A DNA stretch of 6,950 bases from an uncultured Nitrospina sp. (GCA_913044145.1 CAJWOD010000077.1:1-6950), one strand, 5' to 3'; shown: positions 1 through 6,400, numbered from the stretch's first letter. Notes: generated by a model not told the origin, from the sequence alone. A program made the numbers and translations.

Positions 1-80
1 TCGGCATTCACAGGGGAGGTTATCAGAGGTACAAGAAGGCCAACAACGAGAACTAGTTTTACTCGAAGTTTGCGATCCAT
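1..80 (-). CDS. N-terminus of an exported protein (partial, signal peptide only)
   Basis: Reading the minus strand from the ATG at 80-78 gives 26 codons and then runs off the window edge. The peptide starts MDRKLRVKLVLVVGLL and continues through PLITSPVNA. It has a basic n-region (R3, K4, R6, K8), a hydrophobic core at about residues 9-20, and a V-N-A motif at 24-26 that fits signal peptidase I cleavage after A26. No Cys follows in what is visible, so it is not obviously a lipoprotein. The ATG lacks a good Shine-Dalgarno; an in-frame TTG three codons upstream is an alternative start. The gene lies 70 bp downstream of the BI-1 gene on the same strand, with a hairpin in between. The mature protein is outside the window, so no function can be given. 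The call rests only on the signal-peptide pattern. Confidence 0.6.
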   Translation of the reverse strand, partial: MDRKLRVKLVLVVGLLVPLITSPVNA

Positions 81-102
81 AAATTTCAATGCACTGAATG
101 AA

Positions 103-124
103 GATTCCCGCAGAAGCGGGAATC
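103..124. repeat. Perfect hairpin, 9-bp stem with 4-nt loop (REP-like palindrome or terminator)
   Basis: GATTCCCGC (103-111), loop AGAA (112-115), GCGGGAATC (116-124): a perfect GC-rich stem between the stop of the BI-1 gene and the start of the next minus-strand gene. On the minus strand the loop is TTCT closed by C-G, and it is followed by TTCATTC rather than a clean T tract, so it is a poor intrinsic terminator. The ATTCCCGC...GCGGGAAT arms resemble the dispersed palindromic (REP-type) repeats found in many bacterial genomes. It could still halt or stabilise the BI-1 transcript 3' end. The hairpin is directly visible; its role is inferred. Confidence 0.55.
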
Positions 125-150
125 AGCAATTAATAGGTTTAAAAATGTGA

Positions 151-852
151 TTATCTTCTGTCACCCATAAGTCTTAGAAGCATCAAGAATAGGTTTATAA
201 AATCAAGGTAGAGAGTGAGAGCACCGCGGATGGCTTCCTTGGTGTCTTCATCGGTGCCTTCGTTACCAAGGATATTCATCTCTTTGATCTTTTGCGTGTC
301 GTAAGCAGTTAATCCAACGAAGATCAGAACACCTGCATAGGTAATAATCATATGCATCATAGGACTTTGCATAAAAATATTAACCACTGAAGCAATAATA
401 ATTCCAATCAGGCCCATGAATAAAAAACTACCCCATGAGGTAAGATCCTTTTTGGTAGTATAGCCGTAAAGACTCATCGCCCCAAAGGTGCCTGACGTTA
501 CCAAAAACGTTGATGTTATGGATGAGGCTGTGTAAACAACGAATAAGGTGGAGAAGGTTATTCCAGTCAATCCCGCATAAAGAAAAAATACTCCGGTTGC
601 CTGACTAACGCTCATTTGCATGACCCGCGATGCCAACCAGAATACAAGGCCAATTTGAGCAATTATTAGAACAATGGGAAGAATCGGATTGCCCATTACA
701 ATATTGAAAAGCTTTGGGGTATTGGCAACATAATAAGCCATAAAACCCGTGATTCCGAGTCCGGCTGCCATCCAGTTGTAGACACGTACCATAAACCTTT
801 GTTGCTCTGCTGCTACGGCATCGATGCTCATGGCTCGAGGGGAATTTTGCAT
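151..852 (-). CDS. BI-1/YccA family (Bax inhibitor-1) inner-membrane protein
   Basis: This is a complete 233-residue member of the Bax inhibitor-1 (UPF0005, YccA/YbhL/YetJ-like) family, which has proposed pH-sensitive calcium-leak or protease-modulating roles in the inner membrane. Hydrophobic segments lie at about residues 27-43, 57-74, 85-109, 112-131, 138-160 and 165-184, with a last one near 211-228, matching the six-to-seven helix fold. The family signature is clear in GLTAYDTQKIK (180-190) and in the C-terminal LYLDFINLFLMLLRLMGDRR. D185 and D217 are the likely counterparts of the conserved acidic pair that forms the pH sensor in the Bacillus YetJ structure. Length is normal for the family. 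The start is fixed by AAAGGA eight bases upstream; M8 is the next possible start but has less support. The gene has its own predicted promoter in the 171-bp gap behind the bat operon, so it is probably a separate transcription unit. Confidence 0.93.
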   Translation of the reverse strand: MQNSPRAMSIDAVAAEQQRFMVRVYNWMAAGLGITGFMAYYVANTPKLFNIVMGNPILPIVLIIAQIGLVFWLASRVMQMSVSQATGVFFLYAGLTGITFSTLFVVYTASSITSTFLVTSGTFGAMSLYGYTTKKDLTSWGSFLFMGLIGIIIASVVNIFMQSPMMHMIITYAGVLIFVGLTAYDTQKIKEMNILGNEGTDEDTKEAIRGALTLYLDFINLFLMLLRLMGDRR

Positions 853-860
853 TATAAATT

Positions 861-866
861 TCCTTT
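861..866 (-). promoter_or_regulatory. Ribosome binding site of the BI-1 family gene
   Basis: The minus strand reads AAAGGA with an 8-nt spacer to the ATG at 852-850. It is one of only three clear Shine-Dalgarno sites in the window and it selects M1 over M8. Confidence 0.65.
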
Positions 867-913
867 CAATACGTTAATTCTTCAAAAAAAGCTAACTTTT
901 TAAAGTGCTGATA

Positions 914-944
914 AATAGATGAAATTTCCAATCAATTTTGTCAA
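914..944 (-). promoter_or_regulatory. Candidate sigma-70 promoter of the BI-1 family gene
   Basis: The minus strand has a perfect -35 hexamer TTGACA (944-939). The best -10 is TCTATT (919-914; 4 of 6 matches) at a long 19-bp spacing. The site would give a leader of about 55 nt before the start codon. The consensus -35 is seen directly; the weak -10 and long spacing make the promoter an inference. Confidence 0.4.
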
Positions 945-955
945 GTTTTAACTTG
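942..955. promoter_or_regulatory. Small inverted repeat over the -35 region (possible operator)
   Basis: CAAGTT (942-947), spacer TT, AACTTG (950-955): perfect 6-bp arms. Its first three bases overlap the TTGACA hexamer of the candidate BI-1 promoter, a position where a bound repressor would block RNA polymerase. A 6-bp dyad can occur by chance in AT-rich DNA, and no regulator is encoded in the window. Confidence 0.3.
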
Positions 956-1023
956 GATTAAAGGTTTCGCTTTATTTACCTGTAATATTCTAACAAAATC
1001 CTTAGGTTAAATGGAGCCCATTT

Positions 1024-2031
1024 TTAAGAATTTGTTACCCGTTTTTTTGCTGCTAAATTGGCTTCAAGCAGCAGGAATAACAACGCAAGGAAAATGAACC
1101 ATTGAAATCGTTCCTGCCATATTTTTCTTCGTTCTGATTTAAACTTTTTCTTTTCGAGGTTCTGGTTTATTTGGTCGAGATAAATAGTTTTTAGATCAAT
1201 ATCTCCGGTTACGGATCTAACATAACTGCCACCTGTTTCCAGCGAAATTTTTTGCAGAGTGGTCTCGTCCAGTTTTGTGAGAATAACCTCACCCTCTTCG
1301 TTTTTTAGAAATCCTCCATTCTTATCTGGGTTTGGCAAGGGAGCTCCAATTTCTTTTCCTATTCCAATGGTAAAAATTTTAACACCGACCTGATAGGCCT
1401 CTTTGGCAGCCTCTAGCGCTTGTCCGGTTTGATCTTCACCATCTGTTATAAGAATAATTGCTTTAGATTTTTTCTCCTCTGCGCGAAAAGCTTTAACTGA
1501 CTTCCTCAGCGCATCACCTAAGGCTGTTCCCTGAACCGGGATGAGATCTGTATCAATTGCATTAAGAAAAATTCGCATAGCAGAATAATCAAGTGTGAGC
1601 GGACATTGGACAAAAGAAGTTCCTGCAAAAGCGACGAGGCCGACACGATCGCCTCTCAGCATATCCAATAGATCAGAGATTTTACGTTTAGCTCTTTCAA
1701 GACGATTCGGTTTTATATCTTCCGCAAGCATACTGCGTGATACATCCAGCGCAATAATTATATCAATTCCTTCTTGATTCCTTTCTTCCCATTGATAACC
1801 CCATTGAGGACGGGTAAGAGCTAGTAGAAGAAATAAGATTGTGCAGGTTAAGCATATTGTTCTATGATTTAGTTGTTCTTTAAAACTCGGGGCCACCAAT
1901 TTGGAAAACAAATTCTCACCACAAAATTGTACAAGGAGATCATATTTCTTACGATTTCCCCAAGCCAGAAAAAGAAGGAAGGGAATTAAAGCCCACAATA
2001 AATGGAAAAGTGAAGGTTCGCCAAATTTCAT
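1024..2031 (-). CDS. batB: BatB-type VWA-domain inner-membrane protein
   Basis: This 335-residue membrane-anchored VWA protein is the last gene of the moxR-bat operon. It has TM segments near residues 8-24 and 57-72, a VWA domain at about 88-285 and a C-terminal TM at about 311-327; the usual Bat topology puts the VWA domain in the periplasm. The MIDAS metal site is intact: D96, S98 and S100 in ALDVSRSM, T169 in QGTALGDAL and D197 in ITDGED. The stretch LAEDIKPNRLERAK after the MIDAS, the VQCPLTLD motif at 141-148, and the extended G-A-P-L-P to G-F-L-K loop ahead of TKLDETTL are typical of the BatB subgroup and absent from its neighbour. BatB proteins fused to TPRs exist; this one ends after the last TM and has no TPR tail. 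The start is 1 nt after the batA stop and has only a weak GAGAAG upstream, so translation is probably coupled to batA. BatA/BatB naming follows family pattern, not experiment. Confidence 0.88.
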   Translation of the reverse strand: MKFGEPSLFHLLWALIPFLLFLAWGNRKKYDLLVQFCGENLFSKLVAPSFKEQLNHRTICLTCTILFLLLALTRPQWGYQWEERNQEGIDIIIALDVSRSMLAEDIKPNRLERAKRKISDLLDMLRGDRVGLVAFAGTSFVQCPLTLDYSAMRIFLNAIDTDLIPVQGTALGDALRKSVKAFRAEEKKSKAIILITDGEDQTGQALEAAKEAYQVGVKIFTIGIGKEIGAPLPNPDKNGGFLKNEEGEVILTKLDETTLQKISLETGGSYVRSVTGDIDLKTIYLDQINQNLEKKKFKSERRKIWQERFQWFIFLALLFLLLEANLAAKKRVTNS

Positions 2032-2032
2032 A

Positions 2033-3031
2033 TTAAGGGATTCTTCTCAAAGTAGTGTTAGACAATAAAATTTCCAAAAGTAGAATCAGTAGTCCTGGGA
2101 TGAGAAAGTAGTGAAATAGTTCGGTGTATTCTGAGTGGTCTATTACTTTAACTTCAGACTTTTCCATTTCATCGATTTGTTTGTAAATAGTTTTTAATGA
2201 TTGGAGATCGGTAGCACGAAAATATTGTCCTCCGGTTAAGTCGGAAATTTTCTTCAAAGTATCTTCATCAATATCCACTTGTTGATATACATAACGTTGT
2301 CCAAAAATCGAATTCACCAAAAATGGTGCTTTTCCAAGAGTTCCTACTGCTATGGTATGAATTTTAATTCCAAACGCTTTGGCGGTTTGTGCTGCTTGGA
2401 GAGGAGGAAGACTGCCAGCATTATTTCGCCCATCTGTTAAAAGGATGATCACTTTTGATTTCGATTTAAGATCCTTTAATCGTTTGACCGCTATGCCGAT
2501 GGCAGAACCTATTGCTGTGGAGTCACCTGCCATACCGATATCTAGTTTGCTGAGAAAAGATTTTAGGATTCCCTGGTCAAGAGTGAGGGGGCATTGCGTG
2601 TAGGCTTCTGAACCAAAAACAACCATACCCATACGATCGTTTGGGCGATTATCAATAAACTGTGAGACTACATCCTTGACCATTGCCAGCCGCGTATCAC
2701 GTTTTTCATCTTTGATAAAATCAAGGGCCTGCATACTTCCAGAAGTGTCCAAGGCCAGGATAATATCTACCCCGACAGACAGAATCTCGGTGCTTTTATG
2801 ACCTTCCTGTGGACGAGCTAAAGCAAGTACCAAAAGAGATATCGCAAACATTCTAAGTGCTAATGGCAGGATGGACAGAATTTCAACCCGTGCCGAGCGC
2901 ATCGCCTGTAATGTGTCAATAGAAGAATAGCTTATTGTTGCCTGCTGTTTTCCTTTTCCTCGAATGATAAGAAATGGAACCATTAGAAAAAATAGGAGTA
3001 GCCAGGGATCTTCAAATCTAAAAAAGCTCAT
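2033..3031 (-). CDS. batA: BatA-type VWA-domain inner-membrane protein
   Basis: This 332-residue VWA protein is built like its downstream neighbour: TMs near 10-24 and 56-72, VWA at about 87-285 and a C-terminal TM at about 307-324. The N-terminal FEDPWLLLF and the LARPQEG motif at 71-77 are Bat-family hallmarks. The MIDAS residues are complete: D95, S97 and S99 in ALDTSGSM, T172 and D200 in LLTDGRNN. Together they should bind a divalent metal and a partner acidic residue. It shares YTQCPLTLD and the TGGQYFRATD block with the BatB-like protein, which points to an old tandem duplication. The stop codon of the BatD-like gene lies 2 nt before the ATG and there is no recognisable Shine-Dalgarno, so expression probably relies on translational coupling. 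In this family it is expected to work with the MoxR ATPase; the substrate is unknown. Confidence 0.9.
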   Translation of the reverse strand: MSFFRFEDPWLLLFFLMVPFLIIRGKGKQQATISYSSIDTLQAMRSARVEILSILPLALRMFAISLLVLALARPQEGHKSTEILSVGVDIILALDTSGSMQALDFIKDEKRDTRLAMVKDVVSQFIDNRPNDRMGMVVFGSEAYTQCPLTLDQGILKSFLSKLDIGMAGDSTAIGSAIGIAVKRLKDLKSKSKVIILLTDGRNNAGSLPPLQAAQTAKAFGIKIHTIAVGTLGKAPFLVNSIFGQRYVYQQVDIDEDTLKKISDLTGGQYFRATDLQSLKTIYKQIDEMEKSEVKVIDHSEYTELFHYFLIPGLLILLLEILLSNTTLRRIP

Positions 3032-3033
3032 AT

Positions 3034-4005
3034 TTAGTTCGGTTCTTGTTGAATAGGAGGTGTAGCTTCTTTGATAAAATGAATTACTGGTTCTATTGGA
3101 TCGTAATTCGTTTCAACTTCAGCTTTTGCAAATTTTACTTTATCGCTTTCTGTAAGAATAGTTCTTGCCTGCAGTTTTTGTTTTTCATTCAAGTCAGACA
3201 AACCTTTAAAATGAGAAATGATTTCTTCTGTTGTCCACTCTTGGGCTGGGAAGCGATAACGATGCTCCATGTACCTTCTAAATATTTCTGATAGTTCATA
3301 AAAATGCTCACGAACGTGTCCTAGCTTTATTAACTCACGACTTTTGAGTTCTTGTAATTCTTTAAGAGCTTTTTGCTCTGCCGTGAGTAGAGTTAGAGGT
3401 TCTGTTTTTAGGCTGGCTTTTTTCTTCCAATTTTTCCAGATAAAATATGCTAAGGCTAATAGAAATAATACCCCCAATGCTTTCCAAATATAATGAGTCC
3501 AGGGGGCCTTTATATGGAAAATGGGTTTGATGTCCTTAATGTCAGAAGCGTTACCTTCGAGTTGCAACAGGGATTGCACCTTAACATTGACTTCGGAAGT
3601 TATTATTTGACCTTTAACAATCTTATCGTTTTGATCTGGGGCGTCAAACCCTATCGGGATTGCGGGAATTGTTAACAGTCCTGTTTTATCAACTTTTAAT
3701 TTTAACCAGAACTCCTGAGAAGTTTGATTGTTTAATTTTCTAGGCTTCTTTTTGCCGTGCCCAACTTTTTCAAATCCTTCGGGTATAACGTATTCGGGAG
3801 TATGGATAACAATATCTGAATCATGATTTACTGTGATGGAATAAGTTAGGATATCTCCTAATGTGGGTTGGGTAATGTCCACCCGAGTATTTATGGAGAC
3901 TGGATCAGCGGGGTTGGCCCAGGCTCCCGGAGCGTTTATCAGTTGGAATAAATAAGCTAATAAAAATAGCAGAGCAGATTTTGAAGAAAATTTCTGGCAG
4001 ACCAT
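3034..4005 (-). CDS. BatD-like protein with DUF4381-like cytoplasmic tail
   Basis: This 323-residue protein has three parts. Residues 1-30 are a signal peptide with a likely cut after A-W-A (30). Residues 35-150 are a beta-rich region whose RVDITQPTLGDILTYSITV start resembles the Ig-like modules of BatD proteins. After DIKDIKP (155-161) there is one TM at about 172-190. The C-terminal third is helical and probably cytoplasmic, with REHFYELSEIFRRYMEHRY (232-250), EWTTEEIISHF (256-266) and the ending ILTESDKVKFAKAE, the pattern seen in DUF4381-type proteins and BatD tails. Classical BatD proteins are much longer (about 500-600 residues), so the periplasmic part is short, perhaps a single Ig-like unit or two. 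It could transmit a signal between the periplasmic VWA proteins and the cytoplasmic MoxR/DUF58 pair. It starts 3 nt after the TPR gene. The family link rests on motifs only. Confidence 0.72.
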   Translation of the reverse strand: MVCQKFSSKSALLFLLAYLFQLINAPGAWANPADPVSINTRVDITQPTLGDILTYSITVNHDSDIVIHTPEYVIPEGFEKVGHGKKKPRKLNNQTSQEFWLKLKVDKTGLLTIPAIPIGFDAPDQNDKIVKGQIITSEVNVKVQSLLQLEGNASDIKDIKPIFHIKAPWTHYIWKALGVLFLLALAYFIWKNWKKKASLKTEPLTLLTAEQKALKELQELKSRELIKLGHVREHFYELSEIFRRYMEHRYRFPAQEWTTEEIISHFKGLSDLNEKQKLQARTILTESDKVKFAKAEVETNYDPIEPVIHFIKEATPPIQQEPN

Positions 4006-4008
4006 GAA

Positions 4009-4440
4009 CTATTTTTCTTTGGAAATACAACTGTCAATTAGAGGTTGCAGTTCAGCAGCTTTTTCTGGGTTTGCGGCTTCTGCACGAAACAGCCATACTA
4101 ATCCTTCTTTGCAATTACCAAGTTTTAAATAAAGTTTTCCTGCTTTGGAAGCGGCTTCGGCTCGGGCCAAGGAGTTGGAATTTTCTAGTTTCCATATTTT
4201 TATATATTGATCCAGTGCTTGTTCGAAAAGCCCAGCCTGTCGCAACCTTTCACCTGTTTTTTTTAATTCCGAAACTCTTGGGTCGATTAAAATTTTTTCC
4301 TGCTTTTTTAATCCATTTTCTTTGGTTATCAGCATTACAAAAAATGCGACGAAAGCAAATAAAGTGATACCAGTTAAAATATAAACACCGGCTTTCAATT
4401 TTCCACTTACACCATCTTCGGGTATTTTTAAATCACTCAT
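4009..4440 (-). CDS. Small membrane-anchored TPR-like protein of the bat operon
   Basis: I do not recognise this 143-residue protein by name. It has a short hydrophilic N-terminus, one TM segment at about 19-39 (GVYILTGITLFAFVAFFVML), a charged linker, and two helical hairpins that look like TPRs: residues 54-85 (ERLRQAGLFEQALDQYIKIW at 64-83) and 91-125 (AASKAGKLYLKLGNCKEGLV at 96-115). The G-x-x-x-x-A-L-x-x-Y spacing is that of a TPR. C110 and C138 are its only cysteines. No signal cleavage site is seen, so it should stay anchored, with the TPRs on one face of the inner membrane; the side is uncertain from the charge pattern. Bat operons often encode TPR proteins (BatC, or TPRs fused to BatB), so this may fill that scaffold role. 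It sits 1 nt after the DUF58 gene, joined to it by an A8 tract. Confidence 0.75.
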   Translation of the reverse strand: MSDLKIPEDGVSGKLKAGVYILTGITLFAFVAFFVMLITKENGLKKQEKILIDPRVSELKKTGERLRQAGLFEQALDQYIKIWKLENSNSLARAEAASKAGKLYLKLGNCKEGLVWLFRAEAANPEKAAELQPLIDSCISKEK

Positions 4441-4441
4441 A

Positions 4442-5389
4442 TCAATGTTTTTTTTCTCTAAATTTAAAATATTTGATGATGGGGTCCGTTAAAGACTTGT
4501 TTGTGAATATTTCTATAGTATCGATCCCTATGGAATTAAAAAATGCTTTTCGATCCAGACGTTTTTTAATGCAAAGAGATTTGTATTTTTTGAGGATTTC
4601 TTTATCGTTTGTATCCACAAGTATAGTGCCGCCAGTTTCGAAATCTTCAAGAAATACTAACCCCACTTCGGGAAGGGCTTCTTCTCGTGGGTCAATAATA
4701 TGTATTGTTATAAGGTCAAATCTTTGTTTTGCACGTTTTAATTGAAGTTCATAGTTTTCATCTTGGAAGTCTGAAATCAGGAAAGCAGTGGCCTTCTTTT
4801 TTTGAAACTTTAGAAGGTATTCCAGAGGCAGTGAAAGGTTCGTACCTTTACCTTCGGGTTGGAAGCTTAAAATAGTACGAATGATTTTCCAAATATGACC
4901 TTTTCCTTTTTTAGGGGGAATGTGGTGTTCAATTTTATCGGAAAAGATTATGAGTCCAATCTTGTCATTGTTTTTAATTGCTGCAAAAGCAAGGATTGAT
5001 GCAACTTCTGCCGCAATTTCATTTTTTATTTTTTGGGCTGAACCAAAACTTCCAGAAGAGCTCACATCTACAAGAAGCATTAGAGTAAGCTCTCTCTCTT
5101 CTATAAATTCTTTAATAAAGGGTTGGTCCATGCGTGCGGTCACATTCCAATCAATCAACCTTACGTCATCCCCAGGTTGATATTCGCGAACTTCGCTAAA
5201 CTCCATTCCACGTCCTTTGAAAGCGGAAATATACTCACCAGCCATGATGTCGTTCACCATATAATTGGTTTTTACTTGAATTTTTTTAATGCGTTTCAAC
5301 AAATCCGGTGAGAGTTGATTGTGCTTTTTGGGTAGTGATTCTGGATTGTGAAACCATTCTCGAGCATTATTTAAAAGTGTTTGAAGCAT
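4442..5389 (-). CDS. DUF58 family protein (soluble VWA-like partner of MoxR)
   Basis: This 315-residue member of the DUF58 family is the standard genetic partner of MoxR ATPases. The diagnostic block is complete: FKGRGMEFSEVREYQPGDD (57-75), then VRLIDWNVTARM and FIKEFIEERE. It runs into a VWA-like domain with D108, S110 and S112 (LLVDVSSSG), T183 (GKGTNLSLP) and D207 (LISDFQD), so a metal-binding MIDAS is likely. There is no N-terminal TM pair, unlike the longer DUF58 proteins of about 400 residues, so this is the short cytoplasmic form common in bat operons. Starts upstream of M1 are excluded by the moxR stop 6 nt away. No Shine-Dalgarno is visible. The last codons contain eight consecutive A residues (4455-4448 on the minus strand); see the findings. 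The exact biochemical role of DUF58 is not established. Confidence 0.92.
   Translation of the reverse strand: MLQTLLNNAREWFHNPESLPKKHNQLSPDLLKRIKKIQVKTNYMVNDIMAGEYISAFKGRGMEFSEVREYQPGDDVRLIDWNVTARMDQPFIKEFIEERELTLMLLVDVSSSGSFGSAQKIKNEIAAEVASILAFAAIKNNDKIGLIIFSDKIEHHIPPKKGKGHIWKIIRTILSFQPEGKGTNLSLPLEYLLKFQKKKATAFLISDFQDENYELQLKRAKQRFDLITIHIIDPREEALPEVGLVFLEDFETGGTILVDTNDKEILKKYKSLCIKKRLDRKAFFNSIGIDTIEIFTNKSLTDPIIKYFKFREKKH
4448..4455 (-). other. A8 homopolymer at the DUF58/TPR gene junction (possible slippage site)
   Basis: The coding strand reads AGAGAAAAAAAACATTGATATG: the last codons of the DUF58 gene (R-E-K-K-H-stop), 1 nt, then the ATG of the TPR gene. Losing one A moves the DUF58 frame into the TPR gene frame with no stop in between, giving R-E-K-N-I-D-M-S-D and onward. 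Gaining one A gives an early stop (K-K-T-L-I). The tract and frames are read directly; real slippage is not shown. Confidence 0.45.
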
Positions 5390-5395
5390 ATAAAA

Positions 5396-6388
5396 TTAGG
5401 GAACTTCAATAGTGTCGAATAGTGATTGTATTATGTCATCTGCCGTAACATTTTCGGCTTCGGCCTCATAGGTAAGAATAATTCGGTGCCTAAGCACATC
5501 CATACCGATGCTTTTGATGTCGTGGGGTACAACATATCCGCGTCGTTGTAAAAAAGCAAAGGCCTTAGCTGCTCGATTTAGAAAAATAGAAGCCCGCGGC
5601 GATGCGCCAAACTGAATCATTCCGTCATAAGAAGATAGTTGGTTGTCTTTTGGATCACGTGTGGCAGTGACCAGGTTGATAATATAGTCTTGGAGGTTTT
5701 CATCGATATAAATTGAATCTATAACTTTACGGGCTTCAAGAATATCTTCAGGGTCGACGACGGATTTGACTGTATGAGAATTATTGTTGGAAGACATTCT
5801 CTGCATAATTAATTTCTCTTCCTCTTTTGATGGGTAATCAATATAAAGCTTTAGCATGAAGCGATCGATTTGTGCTTCTGGCAAGGGATAGGTCCCTTCT
5901 TGTTCGATGGGATTTTGAGTAGCGATAACCATAAAGGGCTCACCTAAAGGAAAGGTTTTTCCGGCTATGGTTATTTGTCGTTCCTGCATAGCTTCTAATA
6001 AAGCGCTTTGGACCTTTGCAGGAGCACGGTTGATTTCATCCGCTAAAATAATATTTGAAAACAAGGGCCCTTTTTTAATATCAAACTCGCTAGTTTTGGG
6101 TTGATAAACTTGAGTGCCCAAAAGATCGGCAGGAAGCAAATCTGGAGTGAATTGAATACGTTTAAAATCTGCTTTGACTGATTGAGCAAGTGTTTTAACG
6201 GCAGTCGTTTTTGCAAGGCCTGGAACCCCTTCTAAAAGGATATGTTCCCCAGTCAATAAACCAAGTAACAAGCGTTCAGTAAGGTATTTTTGTCCTACTA
6301 TGATTTGATTTAGTTCGTGCATTAGTGGAGGGATAAATCCACTTGCTTCATTAACCTTATTTGTAATTTCATCGATTTTTTGAACCAT
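5396..6388 (-). CDS. moxR: MoxR-type AAA+ ATPase
   Basis: This complete 330-residue MoxR ATPase is the first gene of the operon. It has the Walker A motif GVPGLAKTT (54-62, K60), Walker B ILADE (114-118, D117/E118) followed by NRAPAKVQSALLEAMQER, sensor 1 ATQNP (156-160, N159), a likely arginine finger at R176 in EAQIDRFML, and sensor 2 GASPRAS (261-267, R265). The C-terminal lid covers about 215-325. MoxR ATPases are hexameric chaperone-like enzymes that act with VWA-domain partners, and the partners here are the five downstream genes. A short Asn-rich stretch (201-203) sits in a surface linker. The start is supported by AAGG eight bases upstream, the only good Shine-Dalgarno in the operon. 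Its promoter must lie in the 281-bp divergent region, but I could not single one out. The clear alternatives (chelatase-type AAA+ or NorQ) are less likely given the DUF58/bat neighbours. Confidence 0.95.
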   Translation of the reverse strand: MVQKIDEITNKVNEASGFIPPLMHELNQIIVGQKYLTERLLLGLLTGEHILLEGVPGLAKTTAVKTLAQSVKADFKRIQFTPDLLPADLLGTQVYQPKTSEFDIKKGPLFSNIILADEINRAPAKVQSALLEAMQERQITIAGKTFPLGEPFMVIATQNPIEQEGTYPLPEAQIDRFMLKLYIDYPSKEEEKLIMQRMSSNNNSHTVKSVVDPEDILEARKVIDSIYIDENLQDYIINLVTATRDPKDNQLSSYDGMIQFGASPRASIFLNRAAKAFAFLQRRGYVVPHDIKSIGMDVLRHRIILTYEAEAENVTADDIIQSLFDTIEVP

Positions 6389-6391
6389 ACT

Positions 6392-6400
6392 TCCTACCTT
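6392..6400 (-). promoter_or_regulatory. Ribosome binding site of moxR
   Basis: The minus strand reads AAGGTAGGA before AGT-ATG. AAGG (6400-6397) is 8 nt from the ATG; the nearer AGGA is too close (3 nt). This is the only convincing Shine-Dalgarno of the six-gene operon and sets its translation entry point. Confidence 0.6.

Noticed and set aside
884..906. ACTTT-AA-AAAGT hairpin plus T7 tract (minus strand) as a terminator or attenuator before the BI-1 gene
   Set aside because: The 5-bp stem is almost all A-T and would not be stable; it lies inside the predicted BI-1 leader and is likely chance in AT-rich DNA.
1009..1023. Short hairpin AAATGG-AGC-CCATTT directly after the batB stop as an operon terminator
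   Set aside because: The stem is only 6 bp, with a 3-nt loop and no T tract on the minus strand; too weak to call a terminator.
1595..1777. Plus-strand open frame inside batB
   Set aside because: Antisense shadow of a strongly conserved VWA coding region; the translation has no recognisable features and no start signals. The same holds for the other plus-strand frames within 2379-5311.
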